Positions 23,358-32,036 of a stretch of 41,037 nt of DNA are shown here, piece after piece (the first letter of the stretch is position 1; the number at the start of each line of letters is the position of its first letter). Location of the stretch: contig DASVWH010000100.1 of assembly GCA_036389715.1 (NCBI GenBank), positions 1 through 41,037 on the forward strand, given 5' to 3'. The stretch comes from DASVWH01 sp036389715. Lineage in GTDB: Bacteria; Acidobacteriota; Blastocatellia; Pyrinomonadales; Pyrinomonadaceae. Both the position numbers and the translations under genes were made by a program. The notes below the pieces were generated by a model that searched no databases, was not told the DNA's origin, and saw only the letters and a list, made by a program, of their open reading frames with translations.

Positions 23358-24659
23358 ATGGGCGAAACAGATACCGATGCCGCCGATCAGTTTGATGCTT
23401 CAATCAGTCGGCGGAAGCTGGATGAAGGAACGCCGGGACTCTGGCGGCGATACGGCCGTCTCCCGCGCAACGTCTTCGCCGTCAGCCTCGTCAGCCTGCT
23501 CAACGATGCTTCGAGCGAGATCATCTACCCGCTGCTGCCGCTCTTCCTGACGCTCACGCTCGGCGCGTCGCCCGCGGTCGTCGGCCTGATCGAGGGCGCG
23601 GCCGAATCGGTCTCAAGCCTGCTTAAGCTCTTCGCCGGATACTTCTCCGACCGCAGCGGGCGGCGCAAAGGGCCCGTCGTCTTCGGCTACGCGCTGGCCA
23701 ACTTCGTCCGACCCTTGATCGGGTTGGCGAGCACCTGGTCACAGGTCCTCGTCATCCGCCTGGCCGACCGCGTCGGCAAGGGCATTCGCAGCGCTCCGCG
23801 CGACGCCATGATTGCCGATGCCGTGACGGTCGGCGAGCGGGGACTGGCGTTTGGCTTTCACAGGGCGATGGACCACGGCGGGGCGGTCGTCGGGCCGCTG
23901 CTCGGCTACCTGATTATTCTGCTGGTCGCCGCCGATAGAAACAGTCCGTCGGCGGGCGATTACCAGAAGGTCTTTCTCCTGGCCGCGATTCCGGCGCTGG
24001 CGGCCGTGCTGGTGGCCGTCTTCTTCCTGCGCGAGACGCGCACGGGGCGCGGCCAGGACCTTGACGGCCTGACTCCCGCGCGTCTTTCGCTGCGCGGCTT
24101 TGACGGAAACTTCAAAAGGTTTCTCCTCATCGTCGCGCTCTTTACGCTCTCGAATTCGTCGGATGCCTTCCTGATTCTGCGCGCCAGCGAGGCAGGGATT
24201 TCCAGCCAGAGCATCCCGCTGCTCTGGGCCGCGCTGCATGCGAGCAAGGTGCTCAGCTCGCTCTACGGCGGAGACCTCTCGGACCGGATGGGCCGCCGCC
24301 GGTTGATAGCCTCCGGCTGGCTGCTCTACGCCGCCGTTTACTTAGGGTTCGCCTTCGTCGAGACGCCGGGCGCGGCCTGGGCGCTCTTTCTGATTTACGG
24401 CATCTACTTCGGCCTCGCGGAAGGAGCCGAGAAGGCGCTCGTCGCGGACCTCGTGCGCCCCGAGCAGCGCGGTACGGCTTACGGGTTGTATAATCTGGCT
24501 TTCGGCATTACGGTTCTTCCCGCCTCGCTCTTGATGGGCGCGCTCTGGAATTTGCGCGGCGCGCAGACGGCCTTCGTCGTCAGCGCAGGCATCGGCTCGG
24601 TGGCCGCGCTGCTGCTGCTCTCGACGGTCAAGGCGGAAGCGGCGACCGCTAATCTTTGA
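23358..24659 (+). CDS. MFS transporter
   Basis: 433 residues, 12 predicted membrane helices after a hydrophilic N-terminus of about 45 residues. The loop 2-3 signature appears as GYFSDRSGRRKGPVVFGY and its repeat in the C-half as GGDLSDRMGRRRLIASGW. Other marks are LLNDASSEIIYPLLPLFL and RVGKGIRSAPRDAMIAD, the latter characteristic of a broadly distributed MFS subgroup of unknown substrate often labelled drug/sugar efflux. Inner membrane. The start ATG 23358 is the only good candidate. Confidence 0.9.
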   Translation: MGETDTDAADQFDASISRRKLDEGTPGLWRRYGRLPRNVFAVSLVSLLNDASSEIIYPLLPLFLTLTLGASPAVVGLIEGAAESVSSLLKLFAGYFSDRSGRRKGPVVFGYALANFVRPLIGLASTWSQVLVIRLADRVGKGIRSAPRDAMIADAVTVGERGLAFGFHRAMDHGGAVVGPLLGYLIILLVAADRNSPSAGDYQKVFLLAAIPALAAVLVAVFFLRETRTGRGQDLDGLTPARLSLRGFDGNFKRFLLIVALFTLSNSSDAFLILRASEAGISSQSIPLLWAALHASKVLSSLYGGDLSDRMGRRRLIASGWLLYAAVYLGFAFVETPGAAWALFLIYGIYFGLAEGAEKALVADLVRPEQRGTAYGLYNLAFGITVLPASLLMGALWNLRGAQTAFVVSAGIGSVAALLLLSTVKAEAATANL

Positions 24660-24730
24660 GTGCCGGAAGAGAAGAGGACGGGCCATGCGTTGAGAAGTCT
24701 CCTATTTAAGATGAAAGGCGAACCAACGGA

Positions 24731-25039
24731 TTGAATATTACAGTAGAGCCCTGGGGCGAGCGCGAGCCGCCGGACGCGCGTCTCCTGCGCGAGCGGATGG
24801 AGGCCGAAGGCTACAGCGTCCGCGAATGGCGCGACGAGCCAGGAACCGTCTACGGCCCGCACACGCACCCGGAAGACCAGTCGCACTGGATCATTAGCGG
24901 CGCGCTGGAGCTGCGCGTCGGTTGGGAGCAGTACACGCTGCGCGCCGGAGACCGCGATTTTCTTCCGGCCAACACAAACCATTCGGCCTCGGTCGTCGGC
25001 CCCGAGCCCGTCGTCTACCTGATCGGCGTAAAATATTGA
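24731..25039 (+). CDS. cupin-domain protein
   Basis: 102 residues forming a single small beta-barrel. Cupin motif 1 GPHTHPEDQSHWIISGALEL supplies two histidines and the glutamate-equivalent region; motif 2 is LRAGDRDFLPANTNHS with the last histidine. Likely metal-binding, with no clear reaction. Start is TTG 24731, overlapping by the sequence TTGA the stop of a seven-codon frame (24711-24734, MKGEPTD). The gene end overlaps the polymerase start (TGATG), so the cupin and polymerase are translationally coupled; the meaning of the pairing is unknown. Confidence 0.85.
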   Translation: MNITVEPWGEREPPDARLLRERMEAEGYSVREWRDEPGTVYGPHTHPEDQSHWIISGALELRVGWEQYTLRAGDRDFLPANTNHSASVVGPEPVVYLIGVKY

Positions 25040-26817
25040 TGAGCGCAACCGACTTTCAACTGATTACCGGCGCGGAGCAGCTGCGCGCCGCCACCCTGGA
25101 ATTATCGCAGCAGGCGGCGGTCGGCTTCGATACCGAGACCACCCATCTGGACCCTTACAAGGGACGCATGCGGCTCGTGCAGCTGGCCGCGCCCGACGGC
25201 GTGCGAATCATAGACCTGGACCGCTTCACGGACGGCGACCCGTCCGGGTGCGAGGCGCTCGCACCGCTCAGGGAACTGCTCGCCGCGCCGCGCCCCGTCA
25301 AGATCGCGCACAACGCCAAGTTTGACGCCAAGTGGACCAAGCACACGCTCGGCGTGGAGCTCGGCGCGCTCTTCGACACGCTGCTGGCGAGCCAGCTCAT
25401 CTCGGCGGGCGACCCCGAAGAGCGTCACGGCCTCGAAGCGGTCGCCGCGCGCTACCTGAACATGACGATTGACAAGGCCGAGCGGCTCAGCGATTGGAGC
25501 GGCGAGCTTTCGGAATCGCAGCTCCGTTATGCGGCGCTCGACGCTTCCGTGCTTCCAGCCCTGCGCGAAGAGTTAATCAAGCGGCTCAAGGCCGACGGGC
25601 TGCTGCGCTGCGCGCAGCTTGAGTTTGAATGCGTCCTGCCCATCGCCAACATCGAGCTGGCGGGCATTTATCTCGACAAGCAACGATGGCGCGAGCAGTT
25701 GGCCATAGTCGAGAAGAAACGCGCGACGCTCGCGGACGAACTACAGGACATGCTGGCGGAAGAGAGCGCGCAGGGCTCTTTCTTCGGGCCGCAGCGCAAC
25801 GACATCAATCTGGATTCCCACGTGCAGCTCACCAAGGCGCTCAAGCGACTGGGCATCGAAGTGCCCGATTCGACGCGCAATTGGAAGCTCCAGCCGCTGG
25901 CCGCGAAGCATCCCGAAATCGCCAAGCTGCTCGAATACCGCACGGTGCAGAAGGCGCTGACCAGCTACGGCGAGAATATCCTCAACGAGATCAGCCCTGT
26001 GACGGGCCGTATCCACGCGGACTTTCGCCAGATCGGCGCGCCGACCGGGAGGATGGCCTGCACCAACCCGAACATTCAACAGGTCCCGCACTCCATCGAA
26101 TATCGCCGCTGCTTTCGCGCGCCCGAGGGCCGCAAGCTGGTCATCTCGGACTATTCGCAGATAGAGCTGCGCATCCTGGCGGACTTCACCGGCGATCAGG
26201 GATTCATCGACGCCTTCAACTCCGGGGCCGACCTTCACCGTGTGACGGCCGCGCAGGTCTTCGGCGTGCCGCTCGCGGAGGTCACCAAAGAGCAGCGCGA
26301 TTTCGCCAAGCGCCTGAACTTCGGCGTCGTCTACGGCATCGGCGCACAGCGTTTCTCGACCATGACGGGCCTCACGCAGACCGAAGCCGAGGACATCCTG
26401 CGCCGCTACTTCGCCACCTATCGCCAGCTGGATACCTGGCTCCGCGAGGCCGCACAACGTGCTGTGCGAGAGCGCACGGCCCGCACGGCATCCGGACGCC
26501 TCGCGCGCTTTCGCTTCGACCCGGACGACCGCCAGGCCATGTCGCTGGCCCAGCGCAACGGAAAAAACACGCCGATTCAGGGCAGCTCGGCCGACATTCT
26601 CAAGCGTGCCCTGCGGCTCCTACACGACAAGCTGCAAGGCACGTCCGCCTGCATCGTCAACATCGTTCACGACGAGATAGTCGTCGAATGCGACGCCGCG
26701 GAGGCGGAAGCGATTGCCAAAACGGTCGAGGATGCGATGTGCGCGGCGGGCGAGGAATACGTCAAGCGCGTCCCCGTTAAGGTGGAAACGGAAGTCTCCG
26801 ACGAGTGGGTCAAGTAA
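25039..26817 (+). CDS. short family A DNA polymerase: 3'-5' exonuclease plus polymerase, no 5' nuclease
   Basis: 592 residues against about 930 for full DNA polymerase I; the N-terminal 5'-3' nuclease is missing. The 3'-5' exonuclease is complete: GFDTETTHLDPY (D31, E33), IAHNAKFDAKW and YAALDASVL. Polymerase motif A is DYSQIELRILADFTGD, motif B RDFAKRLNFGVVYGIG, motif C IVHDEIVVECD, all intact, so proofreading synthesis is expected. Similar stand-alone exo-pol proteins exist in several phyla and may assist repair beside a full-length PolA. ATG 25039 overlaps the cupin stop. The frame runs further upstream in the cupin, but that is not family sequence. Confidence 0.93.
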   Translation: MSATDFQLITGAEQLRAATLELSQQAAVGFDTETTHLDPYKGRMRLVQLAAPDGVRIIDLDRFTDGDPSGCEALAPLRELLAAPRPVKIAHNAKFDAKWTKHTLGVELGALFDTLLASQLISAGDPEERHGLEAVAARYLNMTIDKAERLSDWSGELSESQLRYAALDASVLPALREELIKRLKADGLLRCAQLEFECVLPIANIELAGIYLDKQRWREQLAIVEKKRATLADELQDMLAEESAQGSFFGPQRNDINLDSHVQLTKALKRLGIEVPDSTRNWKLQPLAAKHPEIAKLLEYRTVQKALTSYGENILNEISPVTGRIHADFRQIGAPTGRMACTNPNIQQVPHSIEYRRCFRAPEGRKLVISDYSQIELRILADFTGDQGFIDAFNSGADLHRVTAAQVFGVPLAEVTKEQRDFAKRLNFGVVYGIGAQRFSTMTGLTQTEAEDILRRYFATYRQLDTWLREAAQRAVRERTARTASGRLARFRFDPDDRQAMSLAQRNGKNTPIQGSSADILKRALRLLHDKLQGTSACIVNIVHDEIVVECDAAEAEAIAKTVEDAMCAAGEEYVKRVPVKVETEVSDEWVK

Positions 26818-26914
26818 AGCAGCAGGCCAAGACCTAGCGCGTGAAGCGAAAGCCGGAACACGGCGCGGCGGCTTGATGATGAGTTTAGGTTCGGCGAGTG
26901 CGCTGTTCCAGCTT

Positions 26915-26959
26915 CTGCTCTTCTAATTCCTGCTCTTCTAATTCCTGCTCTTCTAACTT
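26915..26959 (+). repeat. 15-bp tandem repeat, three copies
   Basis: CTGCTCTTCTAATTC at 26915, 26930 and 26945, the third ending AACTT. Diverged pyrimidine-rich continuation runs to about 27000. It lies between the convergent polymerase and permease genes and may be a drifted relative of the heptamer hairpins, but no inverted half is visible. Confidence 0.75.
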
Positions 26960-27028
26960 CTACTCTCGCAGCTGCTGCTGCCGCTCTAACTTCTGCGTGT
27001 CTAGCGTTTCCCCTTAATCTTCTCCCTT

Positions 27029-28573
27029 TCAATCTTTTCCGGCGCCGGACTTTTGCCCTGCGCCGGTCTCTTCAAAGGCGGGCAGCGGCGCGGCCGTTCT
27101 GCGCCAGACGAAGTAGACGGGGATGCCTGTCAGGACGAGCAGGTAGCCGATGCCGGAGGTGGCAGGGGTCAGGTAGGCCAGGTCCAGGACCAGCAGCGAC
27201 GCGATCAGGATGTAGATGATGGGCACGAGCGGATAGCCGAAGGTGCGGTAGGGGCGCTCGACGGCTGGCGCTTTTTTGCGCAGGACGATAACGGCCCCGA
27301 CCATCAGGATATAGAAAACCAGGTCGGCCGAGATGATGTAGTCGAGCAGTTGGCTGTAGACGTTGCCGTACTTGAACTCGCCCGGCGCGGCTCCCTGCGT
27401 GACCGTCCGCGGCAGTGTCAGCAGCGATGCCCAGACGCCCTGCGCTACCAGCGCGACGACGGGGACGCGCCGCTCGTTGACCGTCCCGACGCGCCCGAAG
27501 AAGAGGCGGTCGCGCGCCATCGCGTAGTAGATACGCGCCCCGGCCAGAATCAACCCGTTGTTGCAGCCGAAGGTCGAGACCATAATCGCCAACGCCATCG
27601 CGATCATGCCCGTGCGGCCGAAGACCGATTGCATCGTATCGGTCGCAACCTTGTGCTGCGGGTTCTGAAGCTGCGCCAGCGGCAGCGTCGAGACATAGGC
27701 GAGATTGGCGAGCAGGTACAACGCGACGACCGCGCCGCACCCGATAAGCAGAGCGCGTGGCAGGTTGCGGCCGGGCTCGCGTATCTCGCTCCCTGTGAAT
27801 GTCACGTTGTTCCAGGCCGACTGTGCGAAGAGCGGCCCGACCATCGCCAGCCCGAGCAGCATCAGCAGCGGCAGTAGTGTCCCCGTCGCCGCCAGGCCCT
27901 GCGGCGTCGTCTGCGGCGTCCAGCCGTTGGCCGGAGGGTTCCACCAGGACGAGGTCAGGGCCGCGCTCGCGCTGTTGCGGCCGAGCAGCAGCCCGACGAG
28001 AATCAGTCCGCCGAGCGCCGCCGTCTTCGTGAAAGTAAAAGTGTTCTGAATCCGCTTGCCGGTCTTGAGCCCGCGCGTGTTGGTGAAGGTCAGGAAGAGA
28101 ATCAGCAGAATGGCGACGAGTTGCTGCCTGGAAAGGCTCACCGCATAGCTGCCGAAATGAACGGGCGCGATCAGGTAATCGTTGGCCGAGACCTTGTCCG
28201 TCAGCACGCCCGTGAAGTCGGCGAAGGCCACCGCTACGGCCGCGATTGTCCCTGTCTGGATGACGAAGAAGAGCGACCAGCCGAAGAGAAAGCCGACCGC
28301 CGGGCCGTAAGCCTCGCGCAGGAAAACGTACTGGCCCCCGGCGCGCGGCATCATCGCGGCCAGCTCCGTGCAGCACAGCGCGCCCGTGATGGTCAGGACT
28401 CCAGCCAGCCCCCAGGCCGCCAGCAGCCAGCCGGGCGAGCCGACCAGCGCCGCGGACTTTGCCGAAACGATGAAGATGCCCGAGCCGATCATCGAGCCGA
28501 TGACGATCATCGTCGCGTCAAGCAGCCCGAGCCCGCGCACCAGCGGCTGCCGTTCGTTTGTTAGAGGAGTCAT
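27029..28573 (-). CDS. APC-family amino acid permease
   Basis: 514 residues with about 12-14 membrane helices. LLDATMIVIGSMIGSGIFIV is the classical first helix of the APC superfamily with the GSGIF substrate-binding break. The block TELAAMMPRAGGQYVFLREAYG and the helix 6 region NNVTFTGSEIREPGRNLPRAL follow. The arrangement is that of LAT/YfnA-like permeases for neutral or cationic amino acids; the substrate is not resolvable. Inner membrane. Transcribed alone, converging on the polymerase gene. No convincing promoter seen in 28574-28831, a GC-rich stretch with no gene I can support. Confidence 0.92.
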   Translation of the reverse strand: MTPLTNERQPLVRGLGLLDATMIVIGSMIGSGIFIVSAKSAALVGSPGWLLAAWGLAGVLTITGALCCTELAAMMPRAGGQYVFLREAYGPAVGFLFGWSLFFVIQTGTIAAVAVAFADFTGVLTDKVSANDYLIAPVHFGSYAVSLSRQQLVAILLILFLTFTNTRGLKTGKRIQNTFTFTKTAALGGLILVGLLLGRNSASAALTSSWWNPPANGWTPQTTPQGLAATGTLLPLLMLLGLAMVGPLFAQSAWNNVTFTGSEIREPGRNLPRALLIGCGAVVALYLLANLAYVSTLPLAQLQNPQHKVATDTMQSVFGRTGMIAMALAIMVSTFGCNNGLILAGARIYYAMARDRLFFGRVGTVNERRVPVVALVAQGVWASLLTLPRTVTQGAAPGEFKYGNVYSQLLDYIISADLVFYILMVGAVIVLRKKAPAVERPYRTFGYPLVPIIYILIASLLVLDLAYLTPATSGIGYLLVLTGIPVYFVWRRTAAPLPAFEETGAGQKSGAGKD

Positions 28574-28831
28574 GCGCTTATCAGTTTGCGGCCCGCCGGG
28601 CGAAGCGGAAATCGTCTTCGAGCCTTGCAGGCGGGGCGCTCTGCGGGAGCCTTAAGTGCCGGGCCCGGTCTGCTGCGGGAAAGACGCGCGAGGCCCCGCC
28701 CGTCCGGGGCCCTGCTCTGGTCCGCTCATCGGCCGGGGATATTGAACCGTCTCTCAAGGGCCTGTCAAGAATAAAAGAGGACGGGCAGAGCGCGAAGCGC
28801 ACGATTGTCTGAACGGCTCTCAAGAATTCCA

Positions 28832-28860
28832 TTGACAGGGAAAATCCGGGGAGCTAGTCT
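28832..28860 (+). promoter_or_regulatory. promoter of the Cys-rich mini-protein
   Basis: Consensus TTGACA (28832-28837), 17 bp, TAGTCT (28855-28860). The start near 28867 gives a pyrimidine-rich leader of about 63 nt. Confidence 0.7.
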
Positions 28861-28929
28861 GTCCGGGCTTTTGCTCTTTAACTCCTCGCATCTTCCAAAC
28901 CTCGAACTCTCTGGAAAGGAGATTTGCAC

Positions 28930-29106
28930 ATGCCCAAACAGAATGAACAGGAGAATGAATGCCTCATCACCCGAACTGATGATTGCGAAGCCGCGCCCAG
29001 TCCGGGCTACGGAAAATGCTCCGCGTCAGGTTGTTACTGCCCCGCTTACGAAGGCAGCGCCGACACGTGCAGCAACTGCGGTCACAACTACAATGCTCAC
29101 TGGTAA
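28930..29106 (+). CDS. small cysteine/histidine-rich, probably zinc-binding protein
   Basis: 58 residues from ATG 28930, with AAAGGAG a good distance upstream. An acidic N-terminus (MPKQNEQENECLITRTDDCE) is followed by GKCSASGCYCPAYEG and CSNCGHNYNAHW. The run of C-x4-C-x-C, C-x2-C and H-x4-H can bind one or two zinc ions, like a zinc ribbon or metallothionein-like protein. It has its own strong promoter and a short leader, suggesting high or induced expression. I do not know a named family. Not part of the polysaccharide operon, since a hairpin follows. Confidence 0.75.
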   Translation: MPKQNEQENECLITRTDDCEAAPSPGYGKCSASGCYCPAYEGSADTCSNCGHNYNAHW

Positions 29107-29123
29107 ATTCAGTTGCACCCGGG

Positions 29124-29156
29124 AGAGGGGGCTGGCCCCTGCGCCAGCCTCCTTCC
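29124..29156 (+). terminator. possible terminator after the mini-protein
   Basis: GGGCTGG and CCAGCCT with flanking G-rich and TCC-rich sides form a GC-rich stem; the following TTCC is a poor T-run. Confidence 0.4.
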
Positions 29157-29331
29157 GGCTCGAAGCAGACCTTATCCGGCAGTCCCCGTCTCACAGCATC
29201 GTCTTGCTATTCAAATACCTTCCTGCTTGACACTCGGCGCAAGGCTCACATAGTCTTTATCACTTAAGACGGAGAGGCTCGCGCTCGTCCCACCTTAAGA
29301 ATCTGAACCGCCACCGGAAGATTTGAGCAAG

Positions 29332-30669
29332 ATGATTAAAAACGAGATTACGAACCTAATTACGGGCAAACGTGCGCGCATCGGCGTCATCGGGCTCGGC
29401 TACGTCGGGCTGCCGCTGCTGGTCGAGTTTGCCCGCCACGGCTTAGACTCGACCGGCTTCGAGGTTGACGAGCGCAAGGCGTCCGAGATCAACGAAGGGC
29501 GCTCCTACATCGGCGACGTGCCTTCGTCGGCCGTCGGCGAATTGACCTCGGCGGGAATCATGCGCGCGACGACCGATTTCCGGCATCTGAAGGACTGCGA
29601 CTGCATCATCATCTGCGTTCCGACGCCGCTGCGCAAGACCAAGGAGCCGGACGTTTCCTACATCCTGGCGGCCGCCGAAGAGATCAAGAAGAACCTCCGG
29701 CCGGGCCAGTTGATAGTGCTCGAATCGACGACCTATCCGGGCACGACCGACGAAGTGCTGCTCCCGATGTTTGAGGAGACCGGACACCTCCTCGACCGCG
29801 ATTTCCTGCTGGCCTTCTCGCCCGAGCGCGTTGATCCGGGCAACCCGCAGTTTCAGACGCACAACATCCCGAAGGTCGTCGGCGGCTGTACGGACGATTC
29901 GACCGAGGCCGCGACCGCGCTCTATTCACAGATCGTCAACGACGTTCACTCCGTCAGCTCGGCGCGGGTCGCAGAGGCCGCCAAGCTCCTGGAGAACACT
30001 TTTCGCGCCGTCAATATCGGGATGGCCAACGAGATGGCGAGGCTCTGCTACACGCTCGGCATTGATACCTGGGAGGTGATTCGCGCGGCGGCGACCAAGC
30101 CGTTCGGCTTCATGCCCTTCTATCCGGGCCCCGGCATCGGCGGCCACTGCATCCCCTTAGACCCGCATTATCTCTCCTGGAAGGCGCGCCAGCACGGCTT
30201 TGATTCGCGCTTCATCGGCCTGGCCGAAGAGGTCAACTCGCGGATGCCCGAGCACGTGGTCCAGCTCGTCGCCGACGGGCTCAACGACGCCGAGAAACCG
30301 CTCAAGGGCTCGCGCATCCTGCTGCTCGGCGTGGCCTACAAGAAAGACATCAACGACGTGCGCGAGAGCCCCGCGCTCTCCATCATCGACCTGCTGCGTG
30401 CCAAGGGCGCGCGCGTCAGCTACCACGACCCGTTCGTCGAGGAGGTGCGCTTCGACGATGCACACACGCACGGCGGCGGCGACCCGCTGCAATCCATCGC
30501 GCTCGACGACGACGAGCTGCGCTCGGCCGATTGCATCGTCATCGTCACAGACCACACGGGCATCAACTATAAGCGCGTCACGGAGCTGGCCCCGCTCATC
30601 GTTGACACGCGCAACGCGCTCAGCGGAGAACTCAGGCGCGAGAGCCGCGCGCGCGTCGTCCGGCTGTGA
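29332..30669 (+). CDS. nucleotide-sugar dehydrogenase (UDP-HexNAc dehydrogenase, WbpA-like)
   Basis: Oxidises C6 of a UDP-N-acetylhexosamine to the uronic acid with two NAD. 445 residues. N-terminal NAD site IGVIGLGYVGLPLLVEFARH; CVPTPLRKTKEPDVSYI; substrate region LLAFSPERVDPGN; catalytic cysteine (about residue 273) in GPGIGGHCIPLDPHYLSWKA; C-terminal GVAYKKDINDVRESP. The PLDPHYLSWKAR form matches WbpA-type UDP-GlcNAc dehydrogenases better than WecC, which usually has AVDPWF. Next door is a UDP-GlcNAc 2-epimerase, so an aminouronic sugar is made. ATG 29332 is used; TTG 29323 is in frame. First gene of the polysaccharide locus. Confidence 0.92.
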   Translation: MIKNEITNLITGKRARIGVIGLGYVGLPLLVEFARHGLDSTGFEVDERKASEINEGRSYIGDVPSSAVGELTSAGIMRATTDFRHLKDCDCIIICVPTPLRKTKEPDVSYILAAAEEIKKNLRPGQLIVLESTTYPGTTDEVLLPMFEETGHLLDRDFLLAFSPERVDPGNPQFQTHNIPKVVGGCTDDSTEAATALYSQIVNDVHSVSSARVAEAAKLLENTFRAVNIGMANEMARLCYTLGIDTWEVIRAAATKPFGFMPFYPGPGIGGHCIPLDPHYLSWKARQHGFDSRFIGLAEEVNSRMPEHVVQLVADGLNDAEKPLKGSRILLLGVAYKKDINDVRESPALSIIDLLRAKGARVSYHDPFVEEVRFDDAHTHGGGDPLQSIALDDDELRSADCIVIVTDHTGINYKRVTELAPLIVDTRNALSGELRRESRARVVRL

Positions 30670-30681
30670 AAACGGTAAAGA

Positions 30682-30784
30682 AGTGATGAGTGATGAGTGA
30701 TGAGTAAATGCGTTCATCCTTTCACTCATCACTCATTACTCATTACTCATTACTCATCACTTATTACTTATTCACTTATCACTT
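30682..30784. repeat. tandem heptamer inverted repeat, unit GTGATGA
   Basis: Left: three to four GTGATGA copies (AGTGATGAGTGATGAG...). Right, from about 30722: TCACTCA and TTACTCA repeated, then TCACTTA and TTACTTA, the inverted complement. Fills the space between the dehydrogenase stop and the epimerase start. Confidence 0.9.
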
Positions 30785-30796
30785 TTACTGATTCGC

Positions 30797-31903
30797 ATGC
30801 TCAAGGTTATCAACGTCGTCGGCGCGCGGCCTAATTTTATGAAGGTCGCGCCCGTGGTCGAAGCGATGAAGCGGCGCGAGCGGGAGTTTGCGCCGCTCGT
30901 CGTGCATACGGGGCAGCACTACGACGCGCAGATGTCGGATGCTTTCTTCCGCGACCTGGGGCTGCCGCGGCCGGACGTGTATCTGGGCGTCGGCTCGGGC
31001 TCGCACGCGGTCCAGACGGCCGCCGTCTTGCAGAGCTTCGAGCCGGTTGTGCTCGGCGAGAAACCGGACTGGGTGCTAGTGGTCGGCGACGTTAATTCGA
31101 CGCTCGCCTGTGCGCTCTGCTGCGCGAAGCTCAACATCAAGGTCGCGCACGTCGAAGCGGGCCTGCGCAGCCGCGACCGCACCATGCCGGAAGAGCTTAA
31201 CCGGCTGCTGACCGACCAGCTCGCGGACCTGCTGCTGACGCCCTCGCGCGATGCCGACCTGAACCTGCTCGCGGAAGGCATTCCGCAAGAGCGCATCCGC
31301 TTTGTCGGCAACGTGATGATTGATTCGCTCTTCGGCCAGCTGGAGCGCGCCGCCCGTTCCACCATTCGCGAAGACCTCGGAATCGCGGGGGCGGATTACG
31401 CTGTCCTGACCCTTCATCGCCCGTCAAATGTTGACGAGCCACAGACGCTCGCCCGCATCCTAGACGCCCTCGAACAGCTGAGCCGTCGTTTGCCGGTCAT
31501 CTTCCCCGTCCACCCGCGCACGCGAAAGGCCCTGGCCGAATCCGGCTTCGACGACTTAATCGGGCGCGCCGATGGCTTGCGCCTGGTAGAGCCGCTCGGC
31601 TACCTGGATTTCCTGCGCCTCTACAGCGGCGCGCGACTGGTCCTGACCGATTCGGGCGGCATCCAGGAAGAGACCACCGCGCTCTCGATTCCCTGTCTCA
31701 CCCTGCGCGAAAACACAGAGCGCCCGATCACGGTCGAGATGGGAACGAACACCATCGTCGGCACGAACACCGAAAAGATCATCAGTGCTGCGCAAAAGGC
31801 CCTCGACGCGCCGGGCTACAACCAGGCGGCGCGCATCCCCCCGCTCTGGGACGGCCGCACGGCCGACCGCATCCTCGATGAACTGCTGAACTACGGGCGC
31901 TGA
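30797..31903 (+). CDS. wecB: UDP-N-acetylglucosamine 2-epimerase (non-hydrolysing)
   Basis: Interconverts UDP-GlcNAc and UDP-ManNAc. 368 residues in two Rossmann-like halves. Family marks: NVVGARPNFMKVAPVVEAM, VVHTGQHYDAQMSD, HVEAGLRSRDRTMPEE, LLTPSRDADLNLL, the UDP-binding LTDSGGIQEETTALSIPCL and LRENTERPITVEMGTN. All substrate-site groups are intact and there is no hydrolysing-type change. With the preceding dehydrogenase it can supply UDP-ManNAcA or a related sugar to the glycan made by the following genes. ATG 30797. Confidence 0.93.
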   Translation: MLKVINVVGARPNFMKVAPVVEAMKRREREFAPLVVHTGQHYDAQMSDAFFRDLGLPRPDVYLGVGSGSHAVQTAAVLQSFEPVVLGEKPDWVLVVGDVNSTLACALCCAKLNIKVAHVEAGLRSRDRTMPEELNRLLTDQLADLLLTPSRDADLNLLAEGIPQERIRFVGNVMIDSLFGQLERAARSTIREDLGIAGADYAVLTLHRPSNVDEPQTLARILDALEQLSRRLPVIFPVHPRTRKALAESGFDDLIGRADGLRLVEPLGYLDFLRLYSGARLVLTDSGGIQEETTALSIPCLTLRENTERPITVEMGTNTIVGTNTEKIISAAQKALDAPGYNQAARIPPLWDGRTADRILDELLNYGR

Positions 31904-31915
31904 AAGCGCGGCTGA

Positions 31916-32010
31916 AAGACGAGGGTTGAAGGAGGAAGGTTGAGGAGAGGAAGGCCGCAGAAAGAGCGCCGCCCTTCTCCGCTCCATCCTCGCGCCGGTT
32001 CATCCTTCAT
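31916..32010. repeat. degraded purine/pyrimidine intergenic hairpin-like repeat
   Basis: GGTTGAAGGAGGAAGGTTGAGG on the left faces TTCATCCTTCATCC on the right. It looks like an eroded copy of the heptamer hairpin type at the same kind of position; the periodicity is poor. Confidence 0.35.
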
Positions 32011-32036
32011 CCGTGCGGCCTTGTGAGCTACTTTGT

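Noticed and set aside
27072..28376. 434-codon open frame on the minus strand overlapping the permease
   Set aside because: Frame-shifted shadow of the APC permease, very rich in Arg/Ala/Asp and without hydrophobic helices.
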